From assembly GCA_963808455.1 (NCBI GenBank), contig CAWEHT010000300.1:1-11012 (forward strand): a stretch of 11,012 bases of DNA, written 5' to 3'. The notes beneath the pieces were generated by a model, which worked only from the letters and a program-made list of their open reading frames with translations, did not search any database and was not told where the DNA came from. Origin of the DNA: CAWEHT01 sp963808455 (GTDB taxonomy: Bacteria > Chloroflexota > Anaerolineae > CG2-30-64-16). Each line of letters starts with the position of its first letter. Positions within the stretch are counted from its first letter, which is position 1. Both the position numbers and the translations under genes were made by a program. This document shows positions 7,023-11,012 of this stretch, one piece after another.

Positions 7023-7840
7023 AGGAATCAACGAATCGCCAGACGATGCGCTTGCGTTTCGGATCAATCCCCAGCACATCCGTTGCCCGTCGTCGGATCC
7101 CGGTGTAGGGCCGGTCGAGCTGTGCCAAAAGCTCCTCGTAGCCAATCCGTCCCGCGTCATAGTCCCGGATGACCTGATCCTCCGCTGCCGTCCAGTGCGG
7201 GTTCGGCCGGCCCGTAATATCTGGTTTGCCGCGCCTTAGCCCACTATGGTGGCCCCGGCGGAGGATCTCTTTCCATTCCCTGGTCGGCAACAGCGCCAGT
7301 AACTGTGCGCGCGTGGCCGAGCAATAGTGTGCGCGGAGAAGCTGTTCTTCCTCTTCCGTCCAGCGGTCCCGCGGGCGCGAGTTCGCCGGACGGAAGAGGA
7401 TCAGGCGCTGCTCCGCACCTGTGCGCCACAGGATCTCGACATTGAAATGGTCATTCTCCTGTTCCAAGAGAATGCGGTCGATGATAACGCGCAAGAAGCG
7501 GTTCTGTTGGACTTCAGGGATCTCGCTCCAGTGCGTTCGAAGATCGGCAAGGAATTCGTTGACGAGTCGCACTTCCTCCTGGGTTAATACGTCCTCGCAG
7601 GACGCGCTCACCTCTTTGTCCAGCGCCTGCAGCTGCGCGTCCACTGCAGCCAGCCGCTTCAGCGCATCCTGTCTGAGCAGTCAACGGCGCGTGGCGTCAG
7701 GCTCTAAGTCGGGCAAATCTTCCATCATCTCAACCAGCCCCTGACGCTTGGTCTTCAGCGTATTTTGTTCCTTCTTCGAATCCCGGGCCTGGCATTTGCG
7801 CTCTTGAAGCTGCTTCTGCAGCTCCGTTAGAAGTGATGCA
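7009..7840 (-). pseudogene. Large serine recombinase, C-terminal fragment with tandem Myb/SANT-like repeats
   Basis: Reading leftward from the transposon edge, the frame gives SLLTELQKQLQERKCQ and a basic, charged coiled-coil stretch, the usual region after the zinc ribbon. It meets an in-frame TGA at 7681-7683, then continues as LLRQDALKRLAAVDAQLQAL, TQEEVRLVNEFLADLR and FLRVIIDRILLE, typical of large serine recombinase C-termini. The reopened frame starts at GTG 7644. Two W-anchored repeats follow: DRWTEEEEQLLRAHY...REWKEILRR (7231-7365) and PHWTAAEDQVIRDYD...GIRRRATDVLGI (7069-7194), resembling Myb/SANT or homeodomain-like DNA-binding helices. It is the continuation of 9893-10762. Three lesions make it non-functional. 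As read, the frame runs on to 6970 in metallopeptidase sequence. Confidence 0.75.
7833..7840. repeat. 8-bp target site duplication, left copy
   Basis: GTGATGCA directly before the TGTT end; an identical copy lies at 9893-9900. On the minus strand it encodes part of S-A-S of the recombinase. Confidence 0.85.
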
Positions 7841-7846
7841 TGTTAA

Positions 7847-7901
7847 TGATATTCTAAAACGAGCCCATCCGGGCGAAAAGTGATCATCGAAAACAGGCTC
7901 T
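7847..7901 (+). repeat. Left terminal repeat array (two 21-bp copies)
   Basis: Copies at 7847-7867 and 7881-7901, 34 bases apart, both follow TGATNNTCNAAAACNNGCYC. They are in the same orientation and point inward. They probably serve as transposase binding sites. Confidence 0.65.
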
Positions 7902-7917
7902 CCCGCACTTCGCGTGA
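7879..7917. repeat. Inner inverted repeat, left
   Basis: 39 bases matching the reverse complement of 9782-9820 at 36 positions. It contains the ISL3-like GGCTCTCCCGCACTTCGCGT from 7896. Confidence 0.8.
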
Positions 7918-7936
7918 TCGAGCCCGCCTGCGGCGG

Positions 7937-9745
7937 TCAAGCGGGTGTCAGCACTCGATGCTTGAGTAGATCAAACTTGGCACGGCCGTACATAGCGCGC
8001 TTCAAGAACTTGAGCCGATTGACCTGGCCTTCCACTTGGCCGTTGCTCCAGGGCGAGGACAAGCCAGCCGTCACAGCCGCCAGGTCGCGCTGGACGCCAT
8101 TCGCGAAGCTGTGCAACTCACTCAGACAGCAGTTCTTGACGCTTTCAAGCCAGGCCGTGAGTGGTTCGGCCTGGTGCTCGCGCACCATGTTTGCGAAACC
8201 TTGCGCCAGCTCGTAGGCCACCGCAATCTCCGCCGAAGCCTGGCGCATCTGCTCCAGGGCCGTCTTTTGCTCCAGCTTGAGATCGGCGGGTTTGCACACC
8301 AATAACCACGCCGCCTGCGCGGGCGAGAGCTTGCGTCGATTTTCGATTGGGCCACCCGGCTGCGGCGCAGTACGCGAGGGCTCGAGCTTGCCTGGCCGGG
8401 TGCGCCTGGGCAGGGTTTTGCGGAGCTGGGCGGCCCAGCGCGAGACGAGCGGACGCGAGCCGCTGTAACCTTGATTGTGAATCTCGCGATACAGTTGCAG
8501 GGCGTTCTGGTAGCCGGCGTGCCAACGCTGGCGTAGATAGGGCTCGAACGGGTCCAAGATGCTGGGCATCTGCCTGCGCTGGGTGATCTCAGGGAAGCTA
8601 CCCGCTGCGACATAGCGTCGCACGGTGTGCCGTCCGACACCCATTTGTTGGGCAATGCTGCGCAGGCTGGTACCCTGCTCGTGCAACTCGATGATCTCCT
8701 GGTAGCGCGCCTGGCGGTGGTCCCGCCGGGCGGATTTGCTGCGCGCTTGGCGTGTTTGCGGCTCGCGGGATGCCGTTTCGGCGGCTGCGGGTGAGCTACC
8801 TATTTCACTTGAGATGCCAGCTGCTTGGGCCAAAGGGGCCTGGTTACTTGAAATTGCCGGCACGATGGCGGATTCGGCACCCGGTAAGGCCAAATCCGCA
8901 GCCAAGAGCGGGTCCACGGCACCGGTCGCGGATACTGCGACCCTCGGCAGGTGCGCATGCTCCCGGCTCAGCAGGGGTTCGAGCGCTTCGCGCAAGTTCT
9001 TCAGCAGATGAAAACGGTCGGCGACTTGCTCGGCGTCCGGCGCACCCCGCCGAGCCCCCTCGGCATAGATGCCGCCGCGGTCGCGGCTGATGATCTTGAC
9101 GCCGGGGTGCTTGAGCAACCACGCGACCAAACTGTCGGCGGAGCGATCTGGCAGCAGATCCACGACTTGGTGGCGTTCCAAATCCACCAGGATCGTGCCG
9201 TAGGTGCGCCCTTTTTTCCACGCAAAGTCGTCCACGCCCAGAACCGTGGGCGTCACCGCAGACGGCAAGGCACCCTGCCGGATCAAGCGCAGCAGGGTAT
9301 CCGGGCTAACCGGCATGGCCAGGTCCGCGGCGCGGCGCGAGCCAGCCTCGCCGCCCAGCGCTTGGCCCAGCCCACACAGCTTGTCGGTCAGCCGCTGGGT
9401 GCGCCGGGCAAAGGGTTTGAGCACGCCCGGCAAACGTTCGGCAAAGGTCTGGCGCTGGCAAGCCAGGTTGGCGCAAAAGAAGCGCCGGACGTGCAAAAGG
9501 AGACGCACCCGATGACCCACCAAAGCCAAATCGGCAGGCGTACGCCCATAAGAGCTGTGGATACGCGAGCTGGCCAGGCCGCAAACCGGGCAAAGCGCCT
9601 GCAGCTGAACCGACGTAACGGTCAAAGTCACCCTTTCATCGTCAACTACAACATCATCGAGATGCAGCGCTAGCGGATCGGCCAAAATGACGGAGGCCAG
9701 CGTGCCCTCGATGCTCTCACGTGTCTTTTCGCTGTTTACTAGCAT
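7937..9745 (-). CDS. ISL3-family transposase with inserted IS21-type helix-turn-helix (602 aa)
   Basis: A zf-ISL3-type N-terminus has C52-P-V-C55 and C91...C96 followed by QRQTFAERLP. The DDE core shows GVDDFAWKKGRTYGTILVDL (D172), IISRDRGGIYAEGAR (D222), ADRFHLLKNL (242-251) and SNGQVEGQVNRLK (E572), so the catalytic triad is present. Between D222 and E572 sits a long insert with a low-complexity Ala/Ser linker (about 285-345). It also carries a helix-turn-helix at 347-386 (YQEIIELHEQGTSLRSIAQQ, then RHTVRRYVAAGSFPE), like the IS21/IstA N-terminal domain. The reading frame is undamaged, so the enzyme is probably active. The start ATG at 9745 lies 7 bases after an extended -10. The extra HTH is well placed to read the 21-bp end repeats (inference). 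Confidence 0.92.
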   Translation of the reverse strand: MLVNSEKTRESIEGTLASVILADPLALHLDDVVVDDERVTLTVTSVQLQALCPVCGLASSRIHSSYGRTPADLALVGHRVRLLLHVRRFFCANLACQRQTFAERLPGVLKPFARRTQRLTDKLCGLGQALGGEAGSRRAADLAMPVSPDTLLRLIRQGALPSAVTPTVLGVDDFAWKKGRTYGTILVDLERHQVVDLLPDRSADSLVAWLLKHPGVKIISRDRGGIYAEGARRGAPDAEQVADRFHLLKNLREALEPLLSREHAHLPRVAVSATGAVDPLLAADLALPGAESAIVPAISSNQAPLAQAAGISSEIGSSPAAAETASREPQTRQARSKSARRDHRQARYQEIIELHEQGTSLRSIAQQMGVGRHTVRRYVAAGSFPEITQRRQMPSILDPFEPYLRQRWHAGYQNALQLYREIHNQGYSGSRPLVSRWAAQLRKTLPRRTRPGKLEPSRTAPQPGGPIENRRKLSPAQAAWLLVCKPADLKLEQKTALEQMRQASAEIAVAYELAQGFANMVREHQAEPLTAWLESVKNCCLSELHSFANGVQRDLAAVTAGLSSPWSNGQVEGQVNRLKFLKRAMYGRAKFDLLKHRVLTPA

Positions 9746-9752
9746 GCCAACG

Positions 9753-9761
9753 ACTATAGCA
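9753..9761 (-). promoter_or_regulatory. Extended -10 promoter of the ISL3 transposase
   Basis: On the minus strand TGCTATAGT (TGnTATAGT) ends 7 bases before ATG 9745, so transcription would begin at or next to the start codon. No Shine-Dalgarno site lies between. No clear -35 is visible. Confidence 0.5.
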
Positions 9762-9781
9762 CTACTACGCCTGCCCCGCTT

Positions 9782-9820
9782 TCACGCGAAGTGCGGGAGA
9801 GCCCGTTTCTGATGATCACT
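9782..9820. repeat. Inner inverted repeat, right
   Basis: Partner of 7879-7917; mismatches at only three positions, all in the outer half. Confidence 0.8.
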
Positions 9821-9886
9821 GCGCTTCCCTTTGTGCCCCAGGTGGGTCCGTTTTCCATGATCAAGTGGGCTCGTTTTCGCTTGACA
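9798..9886 (-). repeat. Right terminal repeat array (three 21-bp copies)
   Basis: Reverse-strand copies lie at 9866-9886, 9843-9863 and 9798-9818. The consensus with the left array is TGATCATCGAAAACGGGCCC plus one base. The innermost copy pairs with 7881-7901 as part of the 36/39 inverted repeat. The unequal numbers at the two ends resemble IS21-family ends. Confidence 0.65.
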
Positions 9887-9892
9887 AAAACA

Positions 9893-9900
9893 GTGATGCA
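9893..9900. repeat. 8-bp target site duplication, right copy
   Basis: GTGATGCA directly after the ...AACA end, identical to 7833-7840. Fresh, unmutated copies indicate a fairly recent insertion. Confidence 0.85.
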
Positions 9901-10762
9901 CTACGGTCGGAAAAGGAAATGGCTCCCAAGACAGCTTGACTGATTGCAGTATCCAGCACAAGGCTGTTGATGGTGATGCATTGCCTTGAACTCAGACCAG
10001 AGTTGTTCTCATAACTGCACCTGTACTGCCGTGTTGAGGTATAGAGCATGTGCGGCCCATCTTCGTGCGCCACACAATACATCAGTCCGGCCAGTAGCAG
10101 CATGCCTGGCCCAGCTGGAGGGTTTCGCCGGGAGCAGGGCTGATGGCGCTCCAGCATGGCCTGGATGGCCAGGAACACGTCCTGGTCGACAATGGCCAGA
10201 CTGGGGTCCGTCTTGACCAGGCGGCCATAGCGATGGATCTGTCCGATGAACATGGGCTGGCTGAGAAGATGTTCAACAGTTGAACGCAAAATATAATAGC
10301 CCAGCACCTGCCCTTCAGGTCCTTTGACCGGTTTCATGTTGCGCAGTGAACTGCGGCTCCGCATGTAGGCCAGCTGGGCTTCAAAGGGTGGCAGCCAGAC
10401 GTTGTTCTGATTGCACCAGAGTGCCACGGACTGCAGTCGCCCCAATTCCAGGAACTTGGCGAAGATTAGGCGCACGATGGCGGCGTGCGGTTCATAGATG
10501 TAATACTCGCTCAGTTTAGTGGAATTAGGTAGGGGGCGGACCGCATAACCGGGTGGCACCACATCGCCCGCGAATTGCCCGATCTCCGCTTTAATGCGCC
10601 GACTTCCGCCAAGCCGGCTCATGATCATCTCCAGTTCGTCGGCGGCATACTCGGCCAGATTCAGGAACATTTTGCGCTGGGATCGATCCTGCAGATCGAA
10701 AACACTGTTCTTGGTAACCACGACCACGCGCTTCTGCGCACACAGTTTGGCGAAGGCTATAG
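9893..10762 (-). pseudogene. Large serine recombinase, central fragment (catalytic N-terminus missing)
   Basis: The fragment enters from an IS3-family element and reads IAFAKLCAQKRVVVVTKNSV, then DRSQRKMFLNLAEYAADELE (the end of the resolvase catalytic domain and its long E helix). VPPGYAVRPLPN...EPHAAIVRLIFAKFLELG follows (Recombinase domain). A zinc-ribbon-like segment (LLLAGLMYCVAHEDGPHM, YRCSYENN, SSRQC) then leads into LDTAISQAVLGAIS. The catalytic serine and first active-site arginines, which lie roughly 100 residues upstream in intact members, are absent. Frame is lost at 9892, where the ISL3 element starts; as read the ORF stops inside it at 9861. Its true continuation is 7009-7840. 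Such enzymes integrate and excise mobile elements or phages. Confidence 0.82.
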
Positions 10763-10803
10763 TGGACGCCAAAAACTGGACACGAAAAGGGCTGGGACTA
10801 AGG

Positions 10804-10809
10804 TAGAAT
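10804..10809 (+). promoter_or_regulatory. Putative -10 element of the IS3 orfA
   Basis: TAGAAT ends 7 bases before ATG 10817. The spacing is like those of the metallopeptidase and ISL3 transposase genes and implies a leaderless or near-leaderless message. GGGACTAAGG further upstream is not a well-placed ribosome site. Confidence 0.4.
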
Positions 10810-10816
10810 AACCGAC

Positions 10817-11012
10817 ATGCGCAAGCGATATAGTCCGGAATTCAAAGCCCAACTCGTGCAAGAATTGTTGAAAGAAGACAAGACGATCAACCAGATTGCG
10901 GCCGAGAATGGCATCCACCCCAACCAACTGAACCGCTGGAAAGCGACGGCTCTGAAAGGCTTGCCGGGGGTGTTTGCCGACGGTCGGGCAGCCGAAAAGG
11001 TAGCAGCGGCCA
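10817..11012 (+). CDS. IS3-family transposase OrfA (HTH_Tnp_1), 3'-truncated by the window edge
   Basis: The translation starts MRKRYSPEFKAQLVQELLKE, then DKTINQIAAENGIHPNQLNR and W, a helix-turn-helix of the IS3/IS911 OrfA type that binds the element ends. ALKGLPGVFADGR then leads toward the leucine-zipper region of OrfA. About 65 codons are visible. In this family OrfA is normally followed by OrfB (rve/DDE integrase), joined by -1 frameshifting; none of that is in the window. The frame is open to the edge. Confidence 0.85.
   Translation, partial: MRKRYSPEFKAQLVQELLKEDKTINQIAAENGIHPNQLNRWKATALKGLPGVFADGRAAEKVAAA

Larger units (their letters stand above)
7841..9892 (-). mobile_element. ISL3-transposase element with IS21-style TGTT termini and repeats (2052 bp)
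   Basis: The element begins TGTTAATG and ends AAAAACA (TG...CA outer ends). It is flanked by 8-bp copies of GTGATGCA at 7833-7840 and 9893-9900. Removing it with one copy restores the serine recombinase frame through S-A-S-L-L-T, so the ends are secure. Outer inverted ends (7841-7867 and 9866-9892) match at 20 of 27 positions. Inner inverted ends (7879-7917 and 9782-9820) match at 36 of 39 and include the ISL3-type GGCTCTCCCGCACTTCGCGT. The only gene inside is an intact ISL3 transposase. Ends of the TG...CA type with multiple internal repeats are a feature of the IS21 family, not of ISL3, so the element looks chimeric. Confidence 0.85.
10763..11012 (+). mobile_element. IS3-family insertion sequence, left end (continues past the window)
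   Basis: Recombinase homology ends at about 10762 and a terminal sequence TGGACGCCAAAAACTGGACA follows, typical of IS3-family ends (TG start, GGAC...AAAAACTGGACA block). An OrfA reading frame starts 54 bases in. The right end and target duplication lie outside the window, so the exact left boundary (10760-10763) is approximate. Confidence 0.7.

Noticed and set aside
7327..7587. Plus-strand open frame within the recombinase fragment
   Set aside because: It is a shadow of the minus-strand recombinase, which has recognisable domain features.
7896..9803. Ordinary ISL3 element ending at GGCTCT/GAGCC
   Set aside because: The 8 bases next to these ends (CGAAAACA and CGTTTCTG) are not duplicated, the inverted repeat runs further out, and the true duplication lies at 7833-7840 and 9893-9900.
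1..11012. CRISPR array, rRNA or phage structural genes
   Set aside because: No regularly spaced repeats, rRNA-like stretches or phage structural proteins were seen; the only repeats are transposon ends.

Overview
The window is GC-rich and has two halves: a tightly packed plus-strand gene cluster (about 1-6370) and a stack of mobile elements (about 7000 to the right edge). No marker gene fixes the taxon. High GC, start/stop overlaps, a GT87-type transferase, a Zincin_1 metallopeptidase and long ISL3 transposases would suit a Chloroflexota (Anaerolineae-like) genome, but that is inference only.

Cluster: the 3' part of a radical SAM/SPASM gene (3-857), a strong hairpin (862-903), then an apparent operon. 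Its genes are a DoxX-like membrane protein (953-1675), a GT87-like polytopic glycosyltransferase (1672-3148), a class I SAM methyltransferase (3126-4007), a second radical SAM/SPASM enzyme (4004-4995), a TIGR04282-like nucleotidyl/glycosyl transferase (4992-5676) and a family 2 glycosyltransferase (5680-6369). Neighbouring genes overlap or lie within 3 bases of each other. The gene set suggests a membrane-associated glycosylation pathway with radical-SAM and methylation steps, related in make-up to the 'rSAM-associated transferase 1/2' (arsenosugar-type) loci. Its product is unknown. Four of these genes carry single-base frameshifts, eight in total, six of them between about 4480 and 5412. None of these four genes has an in-frame stop, so sequence error is at least as likely as decay.

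Mobile half: a Zincin_1 metallopeptidase gene (6693-7022), preceded by an extended -10 promoter, is cut inside the codons of its HExxH zinc motif. It joins the tail end of a minus-strand large serine recombinase gene. That recombinase is itself broken three ways: an ISL3-transposase element (7841-9892) with an exact 8-bp target duplication splits it, an in-frame TGA lies at 7681-7683, and an IS3-family element (from about 10763) removes its catalytic N-terminus. Deleting 7841-9892 plus one duplication copy restores the recombinase frame exactly, which fixes the ends of the element.

The most unusual object is this 2052-bp element. Its ends begin TGTT and carry five copies of a 21-bp repeat in the style of IS21-family termini, yet its only gene is an ISL3-family transposase. 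That transposase carries an inserted IS21-type helix-turn-helix. The layout suggests a chimeric or co-evolved transposon.
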